Source: Micromonospora globbae
GTDB taxonomy: Bacteria > Actinomycetota > Actinomycetes > Mycobacteriales > Micromonosporaceae
Assembly: GCF_003610785.1 (NCBI RefSeq)
Contig: NZ_RAQQ01000025.1
Span: forward strand, 1-64,000
Length of the DNA: 64,000 nt
Direction of reading: 5' to 3'
Shown: positions 25,239 through 33,501 of the stretch, piece after piece
How positions within the stretch are numbered: the first letter of the stretch is position 1
How the letters are laid out: every line of letters begins with the position of its first letter
The notes under the pieces: generated by a model
Told to the model about the DNA's origin: nothing
Databases searched by the model: none
What the model saw: only the letters and a program-made list of their open reading frames with translations
Made by a program: the position numbers and the translations under genes

Positions 25239-26444
25239 GTGACCCACTATGTGGACAGCGAAGTCGGCCGGCTCGGGACGGTGCTCCTGCACCGTCCCGG
25301 CCCGGAACTCGCCCGCCTGACCCCTCGCAACAACGACTCCCTCCTCTTCGACGCCATCCCGTGGGTGGGACGCGCGCAGGAGGAGCACGACGCCTTCGCC
25401 GCGGCGCTGCGCGAGCGTGGGGTGGAGGTGCTCTACCTGGCCGACCTGCTCGCCGAGACGCTGGGCGTCGCCGACGCCCGGGCCGAGCTGACCGAGCAGG
25501 TGCTCAGCTCGCCCCGGCTGGGGGACACGCTGCGCGCGCGGGTCGCCGACCACCTCGCGTACCTCGACCCGGCCGCGCTCGCCGACGTGCTCATCGCCGG
25601 CCTCGCCCACGAGGAGCTGCGCATCAGCCCGGAACGCCCGGGCGGGCTCGTCTACACGCTGATGGACCGGCACGACTTCGTCATCGACCCGCTGCCCAAC
25701 CTGCTCTTCACCCGGGACTCGTCACTGTGGATCCGGGACCGGGTCGGTGTCACCAGCCTCGCCATGCAGGCGCGGCGGCGGGAGAGCACGCTGACCAACG
25801 CCATCTACCGTCACCACCCGCGCTTCGCCGGCACCGAGTTCGTCTACCACCCGGGACTGGAGCACCTGGAGGGCGGCGACGTCCTGCTGCTGGCGCCCGG
25901 TGTGATCGCGGTGGGGGTGGGCGAGCGGACCACGCCCGCCGGCGCCGAGCGGCTCGGGCGGCAGGTCTTCGCCGCCGGGCTGGCGCACACCATCCTCGTG
26001 GTGCCGATCGCGCAGGAGCGGGCCACCATGCACCTGGACACGGTCTGCACGATGGTCGATGTCGACGCCGTCCTCATGTACCCGAACGTCGCCGACACGC
26101 TGTCGGCGTACACCGTGATCGCCGGCGCGGACGGCGGCGACCCCCGGGTGGACGGGCCGGCCCCCTTCCTGCGGGCCGCCGCGGACGCCATGGACCTCGA
26201 CCAGCTCCGCGTCATCGACACCGGCCTCGACCCGGTCACCGCCGAGCGCGAGCAGTGGGACGACGGCAACAACACCCTCGCCATCGCGCCGCGGCTCTGC
26301 GTGGGGTACGAGCGCAACGTCGAGACCAACGCGCAGCTGGAACGGGCGGGCATCGAGGTGATCCCGATCGCCGGCTCGGAACTCGGCTCCGGCCGGGGCG
26401 GCCCCCGCTGCATGTCCTGCCCCCTGGTACGCGAGCCGCTCTGA
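25239..26444 (+). CDS. arcA: arginine deiminase
   Basis: A 401-residue arginine deiminase, normal length, hydrolysing arginine to citrulline and ammonia as the first step of the ADI pathway. Conserved parts include GTVLLHRPGPELARLTP, LFTRDSS, HLEGGDVLLL with the catalytic His region, HLDTVCTMVD, and the C-terminal nucleophile C391 in GGPRCMSCP. The start is GTG at 25239; a longer ATG frame would overlap the palindromic operator. arcB and arcC are absent nearby, so citrulline is processed elsewhere or the enzyme serves acid or nitrogen stress alone. Confidence 0.95.
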   Translation: MTHYVDSEVGRLGTVLLHRPGPELARLTPRNNDSLLFDAIPWVGRAQEEHDAFAAALRERGVEVLYLADLLAETLGVADARAELTEQVLSSPRLGDTLRARVADHLAYLDPAALADVLIAGLAHEELRISPERPGGLVYTLMDRHDFVIDPLPNLLFTRDSSLWIRDRVGVTSLAMQARRRESTLTNAIYRHHPRFAGTEFVYHPGLEHLEGGDVLLLAPGVIAVGVGERTTPAGAERLGRQVFAAGLAHTILVVPIAQERATMHLDTVCTMVDVDAVLMYPNVADTLSAYTVIAGADGGDPRVDGPAPFLRAAADAMDLDQLRVIDTGLDPVTAEREQWDDGNNTLAIAPRLCVGYERNVETNAQLERAGIEVIPIAGSELGSGRGGPRCMSCPLVREPL

Positions 26445-26447
26445 CCC

Positions 26448-26539
26448 CCTCTTCCCCCGCGATCTTGCACTTTGTGCCCCGACAAAAGCCACAGAGTGGC
26501 ACGAACCGAGGGCCCAAAGTGCAAGATCGCGGGAAGAGG
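26448..26539. repeat. large palindromic extragenic element between convergent genes
   Basis: The left arm at 26448-26480 and right arm at 26510-26539 form a nearly continuous long stem (matching core GCGATCTTGCACTTT, with two extra C in the left arm). A second inner pairing, GTGCC with GGCAC, lies in the loop. It starts three bases after the arcA stop and ends 34 bases before the convergent DUF5926 stop, so it can terminate both. Its design resembles repetitive extragenic palindromes; copy number cannot be tested in this window. Confidence 0.7.
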
Positions 26540-26573
26540 CCGGGGCGCGGGGGCGAGGGGGGGTAGGGGCGTG

Positions 26574-27458
26574 TCAGCGCAGGGTTAGTTGGCGGCCTAG
26601 CAGGCCCTGGCGGGAGCGGCGTGCGGCGGCGTCCAGGGGTGCGGTGTCGGCGAGCGCCTCGGCGTACCGCTTGGCGAACTCGGCCACCGGGGCCTCCCAC
26701 TCGCCGGCGGGCGTGTGCTCGGGCAGGTCCCACACCGGCACGAGGCGCCCGTGCGCGCGGAACATGCCAGCGAAGCGGGTGTCGTCGCCCAGGGTCAGGG
26801 TGCCGGCGGCGCCGAGGCGGGCCAGCGCGTCGAGCGCGGTGTCCTCGTCCTCCGGGAGCACCCAGCGCACGTGCGCCTTCTCCGGCACCTGGCACCAGTA
26901 CGCGGCCTTCGCGGCGGTGAGCCGCACCGTCGGGTAGATGGCGGCGTTCGCCCGCTCCAGGGACGCCTGCACGTTCGGGTCGTCGGTGGCGCCCGGGTCG
27001 AGCCAGAACTCGAACCCGTCGTGCATGGTGATCTCCAGCGGCCCGTCGACGAGGACGTCCTGCAGCCGGGGCCCGGGCCCGGGCAGCGGCGGCACCGCGA
27101 CGGGGCTGCCCGGCTCGGTCCGCAGCGCGCAGAGCAGCGCCTCGGCGAGATCCCGGGAGACGTCGCCGGACTGGATGTGCCGCTGGAGCCCGATGAGCAC
27201 GCGGCCGTCCGGCTTCGTCATGGCGGGGGCGGCCATCGGCAGCACCGTGGCGAGGGTCACCGGACGCTCGCCGAACTCCTCCACGAGGGCGGGGGCGAGC
27301 CGCAGCGGCGCGGACGCGGCCGGGACGAGTTCCCGCAACGCGATCCACTCGGGCTCGTCGGCGAGCCCCTCGAACGGGCGCGGGACGAAGATGTCGCGCA
27401 CCTTCTCCCGCTTGGGGGTGGTCTCGGCGGCCCGCTGGCTCTTTCGACGCTTGCTCAC
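26574..27458 (-). CDS. DUF5926 family protein
   Basis: A 294-residue cytosolic protein of an actinobacterial family with no known function. It begins with a basic stretch typical of the family (SKRRKSQRAAETTPKREKV), which could bind nucleic acid, then DIFVPRPFEGLADEPEWIALRE. The start GTG at 27458 gives the conserved basic N-terminus. It is convergent with arcA across the large hairpin. Confidence 0.8.
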   Translation of the reverse strand: MSKRRKSQRAAETTPKREKVRDIFVPRPFEGLADEPEWIALRELVPAASAPLRLAPALVEEFGERPVTLATVLPMAAPAMTKPDGRVLIGLQRHIQSGDVSRDLAEALLCALRTEPGSPVAVPPLPGPGPRLQDVLVDGPLEITMHDGFEFWLDPGATDDPNVQASLERANAAIYPTVRLTAAKAAYWCQVPEKAHVRWVLPEDEDTALDALARLGAAGTLTLGDDTRFAGMFRAHGRLVPVWDLPEHTPAGEWEAPVAEFAKRYAEALADTAPLDAAARRSRQGLLGRQLTLR

Positions 27459-27562
27459 GGCGAGACAGCCTAGAGGCCCGGGCCGACGTGTGTGGGGAGG
27501 ACCCGGGCGGGGGCCTCCCGTTTCACCGGTGCGATGGGCAGCTCGGCGTGGGCCACGCGGGG

Positions 27563-28012
27563 TCAGCCGGCGACGGCGAGATCGGGGCGGACGGACCCGG
27601 CGGGCTCGAAGTCGGCCCAGACGCTCTGCCCGAGCCCGTCCCGCTCGACGCCCCACCGGTCGGCCAGCCCGGCGACGATGTGCAGCCCCCGGCCGTCGGC
27701 CGCGTCGAGGCTGGGCGCCCGCATCCGCGGCTCCTCGGCGGCGCCGCCGTCGGTGACCCGGAGCTGGACGCGGGGCGCGTCGGCCGGGCCGCTCAGCCGC
27801 CACGCCACCCGGACCACCCCGCCGGGCAGCGGGCGGGCGTGCCGGACGGCGTTGCCCACGAGCTCGGCCAGGACCGCGACCAGGTCGGCGAGGAGGGTCG
27901 GCGGCACCAGATCGGTCAGTTCGGCGGCCAGCCGGTGCCGAGCCAGCCGCGCTCCACTGGCGTGGTGGGGAACCACCACGCACCAGGCTCGTTCACCCGT
28001 TCCCGTCGCCAC
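27563..28012 (-). CDS. ATP-binding protein, anti-sigma-factor-like (HATPase_c, RsbW type)
   Basis: A 149-residue stand-alone GHKL ATPase domain. N box: LVAVLAELVGNAVRHARP. G1-like: VTDGGAAEEP. G2: DGRGLHIVAGLADRWGV. Such single-domain proteins are anti-sigma or regulatory kinases that phosphorylate an STAS anti-anti-sigma factor, but none is encoded here. The start GTG at 28012 has AAGGGG upstream. It lies 31 bases after the soluble histidine kinase gene, so the two are probably co-transcribed. Confidence 0.85.
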   Translation of the reverse strand: MATGTGERAWCVVVPHHASGARLARHRLAAELTDLVPPTLLADLVAVLAELVGNAVRHARPLPGGVVRVAWRLSGPADAPRVQLRVTDGGAAEEPRMRAPSLDAADGRGLHIVAGLADRWGVERDGLGQSVWADFEPAGSVRPDLAVAG

Positions 28013-28043
28013 CGTCGCCCCTTCACGCCCCCACCACGGCCCG

Positions 28044-29501
28044 TCACCCGCGCGGTAGCCGCACCTCTGCGACCGTACCGCCACCGGTCCTCGGACGGAG
28101 GGATACCCATCCATTCTGCTGTTCAACGATCCGGCGGACGAGATAGAGACCGAGTCCGGCGCCCGGGTAGCCCCGGCGGTCACCGGACTCGCCCTGCCAG
28201 AACCGGTCGAAGGCCCGCTCGACGTGCTCGGGCCGGATGCCAATGCCCCGGTCGCTCACGCGGAACGACACCATCTGCGTGTCCGACCCGGCGCTGACCT
28301 CGATGGGTGTGCCCGCCGTCGAGTACTTGCCCGCGTTGGTGACCAGCTCGGTGAGCACGGTGGCCAGGCTCGGCCGGTGACCGAGGGCCTTGGGCAGGTC
28401 GACGGGCAGGTCGACGGTGACCCGGCGGCGCAGTTCCGCCGGAAGGTCGGCGACGGCGGCGCGCAGGGTGTCGCCGAGGTCGAAGGGGGTCGGTGGCTCG
28501 TCCCCCGGGCCCGACTCGGCCGCCGAGGAGAGCAGTCGGTCGACCAGCCGGGCCAGCTCGTTCGCCCGCTGGCCGATGATCCGGGCCGCCTGGCGCCGGT
28601 CCGCGTCGGTCAGCGACTCCCAGTGGTCGGTGAGGGTGTCCGCGTACCCCTTGATCACCGTGACCGGCGTGCGCAGCTCGTGGCTGGTCACCGCGACGAA
28701 GAGGTCCCGCTCGTGGTCGCGGCGCTGCTGGTCGGTGATGTCCCGGAAGGTCACCACCCGCAGGGAACCGGGACCGGGCAGCTCGCCGGAGGTGATCCGC
28801 AGCCAGCGGCCGTCGGGCAGCCGGTGGTCGAGCACCTGCCCGGGAGGGGGGATGGGGAACGGCAGCGGCCGGCTGAGCGCCTGGGCCGCGGCCTGACCGG
28901 TCACCTGGGCCGCCGCCGGGTTCCACAGCCGCACCCGACCGTCGCGGTCGACCACGGCGAGCCCGTCGGCGAGCGCCGCGACGACCGGGCCGTCGCCGTG
29001 CACCGGCAACCCGGTCTGGTCGCCGTACATGTGGGCGATGCAGGAGGCGAGGTACGCGACGACGCCGTGCTGCTCGGCGTCCGGCTCGTCCTCGCCGTCG
29101 GAGTAGAAGGCGTGCAGGCTGCCGACCGGGTGCCCGCCGATCTCCGCGCGGGAGACGACCATCCGGCGCAGGCCCCGTTCGACCAGTTCGCCGGACAGCC
29201 TGCCGTTGAGCTGGTCGAGGCGGACCTGCTGCACGCGGGGACCGCTGAGCAGGTAGACGGTGGCCGGGTCGTCGGGGGCGAACGGCCGGCCGAGGGTCCA
29301 CTCGGCCGTGCCGGTCGCGGAGATCACCCGACCCCCGGTGGGGCCGAACTCGACGAACGCCATGGCGGTCGCGCCGAGCGCCGGCTGGGCGACCCGGAGC
29401 AGCTGGGTGAGGACGGGAAGCCCGGCGTCACCGGAGTTGATCATTTCGATCACCACGGTGTGGCCGGCGATGAGAGCGGCGAAGTCGATGCGCTCCGGCA
29501 T
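28044..29501 (-). CDS. soluble GAF/PAS sensor histidine kinase
   Basis: A 485-residue cytosolic histidine kinase without membrane segments. Residues 1-165 look GAF-like. Residues of about 170-260 form a PAS domain (DGLAVVDRDGRVRLWNPAAAQVTG). HisKA follows with phospho-acceptor H274 in SHELRTP. The HATPase has an N box ELVTNAGKYS, a G1 box SDRGIGI and a G2 box GAGLGLYLV. There is no response regulator beside it; the next gene is the anti-sigma-like ATPase, suggesting a linked signalling unit. The start is the ATG at 29501. Confidence 0.9.
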   Translation of the reverse strand: MPERIDFAALIAGHTVVIEMINSGDAGLPVLTQLLRVAQPALGATAMAFVEFGPTGGRVISATGTAEWTLGRPFAPDDPATVYLLSGPRVQQVRLDQLNGRLSGELVERGLRRMVVSRAEIGGHPVGSLHAFYSDGEDEPDAEQHGVVAYLASCIAHMYGDQTGLPVHGDGPVVAALADGLAVVDRDGRVRLWNPAAAQVTGQAAAQALSRPLPFPIPPPGQVLDHRLPDGRWLRITSGELPGPGSLRVVTFRDITDQQRRDHERDLFVAVTSHELRTPVTVIKGYADTLTDHWESLTDADRRQAARIIGQRANELARLVDRLLSSAAESGPGDEPPTPFDLGDTLRAAVADLPAELRRRVTVDLPVDLPKALGHRPSLATVLTELVTNAGKYSTAGTPIEVSAGSDTQMVSFRVSDRGIGIRPEHVERAFDRFWQGESGDRRGYPGAGLGLYLVRRIVEQQNGWVSLRPRTGGGTVAEVRLPRG

Positions 29502-29521
29502 GTCCGAAAGTGTGCCCCGCC

Positions 29522-29680
29522 GACCGGATTTTGGGCACCCCCGCGCGTCCCGCGGCCCTCGCCCGACCGGATCCGCGTGGCGGGCAGGCCCGGGCGGGCG
29601 TCCCGCGGTCGCGGCCCGATCCGACCGGCACCCGCACGGCAGGCAGGCCCGGACGCGCGTCCCGCGGCCGCCCGACCGGC
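29522..29680. repeat. degenerate direct repeats in intergenic region
   Basis: GACCGG followed some 35 bases later by GCGTCCCGCGG recurs at roughly 43-58-base spacing (GACCGG at 29522, 29565, 29623 and 29674). The 196-base gap between the kinase and GDPD genes holds little else. The function is unknown. Confidence 0.5.
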
Positions 29681-29697
29681 CCCGTACCCGCGCCGGG

Positions 29698-30492
29698 TCA
29701 GCGTCCGAGGCGGGCGAGCGTCTGGGCGGGGCGGTCGGTGATGATCCCGTCGACCCCGGCGGTGAGGACGAGGTCGAGGTCCTCCGGTTCGTTGACCGTC
29801 CAGACGTACACCTCGTTGCCGGCCGCGCGCAGGGCCGGCAGCAGCTGCGGGCGGGCCCGGACCAGACCGATCCCCGGCCCGGCGATCCGGGTGCCGAAGG
29901 GCAGCCGGCCCAGGCGCAGCCAGCGCGGCAGCACCTCCAGCAGCAGCACGGTGGGCAGCGTCGGTGCCAGTTCCCGGATCCGGCGCACGGCCAGCGGGGA
30001 GAACGACATGACGGTCACCTGGACCGGGTCGTCCGGTCGCGGCTCGGCCAGGCCGTACCGGCGCAGCATCCGGACCAGGCGCCGTTCGACGTCGGCGCCG
30101 TACCGGGACGGGTGCTTGGTCTCGACCAGCAGCCGGACCGGCCGGCCGGCGTCCAGCACGGCGTCGAGCAGGCGTTCGAGGGTGAGCAGCCGGGTGTGCG
30201 ACTCGTCCGGCGGTTCGTCCCCGTCCGCGGGGGCGCACCCCGGGTGCCAGGAGCCGAAGTCGAGCATCTCCAGCTCGGCGAGCGTACGGGCGCTCACGAG
30301 GCCGCGCCCGTTGCTGGTGCGGTCCAGCCGGCGGTCGTGCACGCAGACGAGATGCCCGTCGCGGGTCAGCCGGACGTCGCACTCCAGCCCGTCGGCTCCC
30401 TCCGCGAGGGCGCGCAGGTACGCCGCGAGGGTGTGCTCGGGGAGGTCGTACGAGGCGCCGCGGTGCGCGAACACCAGGGGTTGGTCGCCCAT
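29698..30492 (-). CDS. glpQ: glycerophosphodiester phosphodiesterase
   Basis: A 264-residue GDPD-family enzyme that hydrolyses glycerophosphodiesters to sn-glycerol-3-phosphate and an alcohol. The family motifs are all present: AHRGASYDLPEHT (catalytic His-Arg), LECDVRLTRDGHLVCVHDRRLDRTSNG (metal-binding Glu/Asp and second His), LLVETKHPSR and VWTVNEPEDLD. No signal peptide is seen, so it acts in the cytosol. The start is the ATG at 30492, nine bases after the rhodanese gene. Confidence 0.9.
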   Translation of the reverse strand: MGDQPLVFAHRGASYDLPEHTLAAYLRALAEGADGLECDVRLTRDGHLVCVHDRRLDRTSNGRGLVSARTLAELEMLDFGSWHPGCAPADGDEPPDESHTRLLTLERLLDAVLDAGRPVRLLVETKHPSRYGADVERRLVRMLRRYGLAEPRPDDPVQVTVMSFSPLAVRRIRELAPTLPTVLLLEVLPRWLRLGRLPFGTRIAGPGIGLVRARPQLLPALRAAGNEVYVWTVNEPEDLDLVLTAGVDGIITDRPAQTLARLGR

Positions 30493-30501
30493 GGCGGCGT
30501 C

Positions 30502-30837
30502 CTAGAGCACCCGGCCGGGCTGCCCGTCCTCGCCGACCACGGGTCGCCCGGCGGCGGCCCACTCGCCCATGCCGCCCTCGACGTTGCGCACCTGCTCCCA
30601 GCCGTTGCGCACGAGGTAGGCGACGACCTGGGCGGAGCGACCGCCGGAGCGGCAGATGACGGCGACGTCCCGGTCGGTGGGCACCTCGGCCAGCCGGGCC
30701 GGCAGCTCCATCATCGGAAGGTGGTGTGCGCCGGGCGCGTGGCCGGCCGCCCACTCGTCGTCCTCGCGCACGTCGAGCAGGTACGTGTCGTCCGCGACCT
30801 CGGTCACGGACATGGTGGGAACCTGGGGTCCGAACAC
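30502..30837 (-). CDS. rhodanese-like domain protein
   Basis: A 111-residue single rhodanese domain. The active-site loop is CRSGGRSAQ, with the sulfur-carrying cysteine in AVICRSGGRS. The first helix motif LLDVREDDEWAAGHAPGAHHLP is typical. It may transfer sulfane sulfur; the acceptor is unknown. The start is GTG at 30837; a TTG nine bases upstream and an ATG at codon 9 are also in frame. It is followed by GDPD. Confidence 0.85.
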   Translation of the reverse strand: MFGPQVPTMSVTEVADDTYLLDVREDDEWAAGHAPGAHHLPMMELPARLAEVPTDRDVAVICRSGGRSAQVVAYLVRNGWEQVRNVEGGMGEWAAAGRPVVGEDGQPGRVL

Positions 30838-30895
30838 GGCTACCAAGCCTAGATCCTCGTCGTGCCGATCGCCGGGGACCCGGCCGTCGGCGCCG

Positions 30896-31834
30896 TCACA
30901 ACCGGACGACCCAGCGCGGGTTCGCCTGCGCCCAGTCCGGCATCCGGGTGCCGCGGACGGCGTCGAAGAGCCCGTTGCCGCCGTTGTCCAGCACCACGTA
31001 CGACACCTCGTCGATGACCTGCGGATACGAGGGCACCTGCACGCCCTTGAGGGCGTCGGGTGGCAGCCCGCGGAGGGCGAAGAGCAGGTCCTCCAGGGCC
31101 ACCCCGTTGGTGTCCACGGTCAGCGAGTCGCCGACCGCCCGGATCACCTGGTCGAGCTTGACCGGGTTCGTCCGCAGCCGGGTCTCGCCGGCGCGGTCCA
31201 GCATCGCCCGGAGCAGTTGCTGCTGGTGGCGTTGGCGGTCGTAGTCGCCGCCGGGCAGGTCGTAGCGCTGTCGGACGTAATCCAGCGCCTCGGCGCCGTT
31301 CATCTGTCGGCAGCCGGGGCTGAAGACGCGGTTGGTGTGGATCGACCGGACCTCGCGGTCGACGCACATGCGTACCCCGCCGAGCAGGTCCACCACCTGC
31401 CGGATGCCGGAGAAGTCGACCAGCGCGGCGCCGTCGAAGCGGAGCCCGGTCAGCCGGGCCAGCGTGGCCGACAGCAGTTGGGCGCCCGACTCGCCGCCGC
31501 CGCCGTGCTCGTACGCCGCGTTGATCTTGTCCTGGCCGCCGGCGTAGCCGTTGGCGGCCGGGATGGCGACGAGCAGGTCGCGGGGGATGGAGACCAGGTA
31601 CGCCTGCCGTAGCCCGGCCGGCACGTGCACGATGAGGATGGTGTCGGCGCGCTGCTCCGGGTTGGTGTCCCCGGGCCGCCGGTCGGTGCCGATGAGCAGG
31701 TAGTTCAGTGGACCGGACAGGTCGGTCCGCGCGTTCCGCGCGTCCGGGGCGAGCAGTTGCTCCTTGAGCACGGTGCGGTCGTACCGGTCGGTCAGCGCCT
31801 GGAGCCCGAACACGGCGAGCCCGGCGAGCAGCAC
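30896..31834 (-). CDS. LCP (LytR-CpsA-Psr) family wall-polymer ligase, N-terminus disrupted
   Basis: A 312-residue frame covering the full LCP catalytic domain. LCP proteins move polyprenyl-phosphate-linked glycopolymers (teichoic acid, arabinogalactan or capsule) onto peptidoglycan. Seen are DRRPGDTNPEQRADTILIVH, the lipid-binding SIPRDLLVAIP, and DYVRQRYDLPGGDYDRQRHQQQLLRAML. The first start codon in frame cuts the membrane anchor short. Upstream, 48 codons without ATG, GTG or TTG encode a basic tail and the rest of the anchor. A GTG at 31982 in another frame is probably the true start, implying a one-base insertion or two-base loss. Confidence 0.78.
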   Translation of the reverse strand: MLLAGLAVFGLQALTDRYDRTVLKEQLLAPDARNARTDLSGPLNYLLIGTDRRPGDTNPEQRADTILIVHVPAGLRQAYLVSIPRDLLVAIPAANGYAGGQDKINAAYEHGGGGESGAQLLSATLARLTGLRFDGAALVDFSGIRQVVDLLGGVRMCVDREVRSIHTNRVFSPGCRQMNGAEALDYVRQRYDLPGGDYDRQRHQQQLLRAMLDRAGETRLRTNPVKLDQVIRAVGDSLTVDTNGVALEDLLFALRGLPPDALKGVQVPSYPQVIDEVSYVVLDNGGNGLFDAVRGTRMPDWAQANPRWVVRL

Positions 31835-32077
31835 CAGCGCGAGGCCCGTTCCGAGCAGGACGCGCGGCCAGCGGGCGCGACGCGGCCGGACGGTCCCGGC
31901 GTCCGCCCCGGTCCGCTCCCCGTCGTCCTGGCCCGACCTGGACGTGGCCCCTCCCCGTCGCCAGTACGTGAGTGCTGCTCACGTCAGGCTACGGGCGGGG
32001 CCGTGCCGGCTGGCCCGGTTCGCGGACTTTCCCGGCGGCCGATCACGCGGCGCCGGCCGCTGGTCGCCGGAAGGAGG

Positions 32078-33289
32078 TCACTGCCGGTTGGAGACGACCT
32101 CGGGGTGGTAGAAGACGTACTCGGCCAGCTTGTCCTGCTTGACCGCCTTGAACATCTCCAGCGTCTCGGCGCTGAGCACCTCCCGGCCGGCGCCGTTGCC
32201 GTTGAAGGTGCCGTTGTTCGTCTTGAGCATGGTGAGCTCGTTCGCGGTGATGCCGCGCAGGGTGAAGATGAAGTCCGCGATCGGCACGCCGCTCGTGTCC
32301 AGGACCAGCGCCTTGCCGGCGGCCTTGATGAGCTGCTGGATCTTGATGGGGTTGGTGAGCGTGCCCTGCTCGGTGGCCTTGCGGGCCATCGCCTTGATCA
32401 GCTGCTGCTGGTTCTGCTGCCGGTCGTAGTCGCCGTTCTTGAGGGTCTTGCGCTGACGGGAGTAGTCGAGCGCGGCCCAGCCCTCCATCTCCTGGCAGCC
32501 CTTCTTGTGCACCACCGGGGTCATGGGCTTGCCGGTCTTCTTGGCGTCCGCGTTCCACATCGGCTTGCCGTCGACGTACGACATGTGGATCGACTTGACT
32601 TCCTGCTTCACGCAGATCCGCACGGTGCCGAGGGCCTCGATGATGTTCTTGAAGCCGCCGAAGTTGATGATCGCGGCGCCGTCGAAGCTGACCCCGGTGA
32701 GCTGCTTGATGGTCCTCGCCATCAACTGGGCGCCACCCTCCCAGCCGCCACCGTTGCGGGCGCCGATCTGGAACGCGGCGTTGATCTTCTCGGTGCCGCC
32801 CGCCCAGTTGCCCTTCTCCCACTGCGGGATGTGCGCCTCGGTGTCGCGGGGGATGGAGATCAGGTACGCCTGGTCGTGGCTGGCCGGGATGTGCAGGACG
32901 ATGATCGAGTCCGACCGGACGTCGTCCGCCGCCCACCGCTCCCGCGCGTCCACGCCGAGCAGCAGCATGTCGATCGCGCCGTCCAGGCTCGCGCCGCCCT
33001 CGGCGTCGGTCTTGCCCGCGTCGCCCAGCAGGTTCCGCTGGGCGATGTTGCCGGTCGCCTGGCTGATCAGCGCCTTGCTGCCGACGATCGCGACGCCGCT
33101 CGTCAGCATCAGCACCGCGCCGAAGACCACCGTGAGCCGGGCCCAGAGCGGGTCCTTGCGACGCGGCCGCTTCCTCGGGGGGGTCGCGTCGGCACCCCGC
33201 CGCGGTTGGGTGGGGATGGTGGGGCCACCGCCCATGGGCGATCGGTGGTCATCCAGCGACGGAGGGCGACGGCTGGTCTGAACCGGCAT
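32078..33289 (-). CDS. LCP (LytR-CpsA-Psr) family wall-polymer ligase
   Basis: A 403-residue LCP protein: a basic Pro/Arg-rich cytosolic N-terminus, one transmembrane helix at about residues 52-73, then an extracytoplasmic catalytic domain with LLLGVDARERWAADDVRSDSIIVLHIP, SIPRDTEAHIP and YSRQRKTLKNGDYDRQQNQQQLI. It also contains a Lys-rich insertion (ADAKKTGKPMTPVVHKKGC) not seen in its two neighbours. It is expected to attach a glycopolymer to peptidoglycan. The start is the ATG at 33289. Confidence 0.92.
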   Translation of the reverse strand: MPVQTSRRPPSLDDHRSPMGGGPTIPTQPRRGADATPPRKRPRRKDPLWARLTVVFGAVLMLTSGVAIVGSKALISQATGNIAQRNLLGDAGKTDAEGGASLDGAIDMLLLGVDARERWAADDVRSDSIIVLHIPASHDQAYLISIPRDTEAHIPQWEKGNWAGGTEKINAAFQIGARNGGGWEGGAQLMARTIKQLTGVSFDGAAIINFGGFKNIIEALGTVRICVKQEVKSIHMSYVDGKPMWNADAKKTGKPMTPVVHKKGCQEMEGWAALDYSRQRKTLKNGDYDRQQNQQQLIKAMARKATEQGTLTNPIKIQQLIKAAGKALVLDTSGVPIADFIFTLRGITANELTMLKTNNGTFNGNGAGREVLSAETLEMFKAVKQDKLAEYVFYHPEVVSNRQ

Positions 33290-33501
33290 GCGTGCTCCAG
33301 CTCGCGTTGTCAGGGGGCGGGATCACTGTACGGACACTTTGCGATCCTGGCGAGTTCGTCAGGCGGCAAATAGCCGTGCACCCGGGGGCACGGGCATTCT
33401 GACCGATCGCCCGGATCGATGGCGACCGGTGATGGGCGGCCTTTCACGAACTGGAAACTTCTTCACCGCCGCCCGGGACGTCACGCCCGGAGAGTGACCG
33501 T

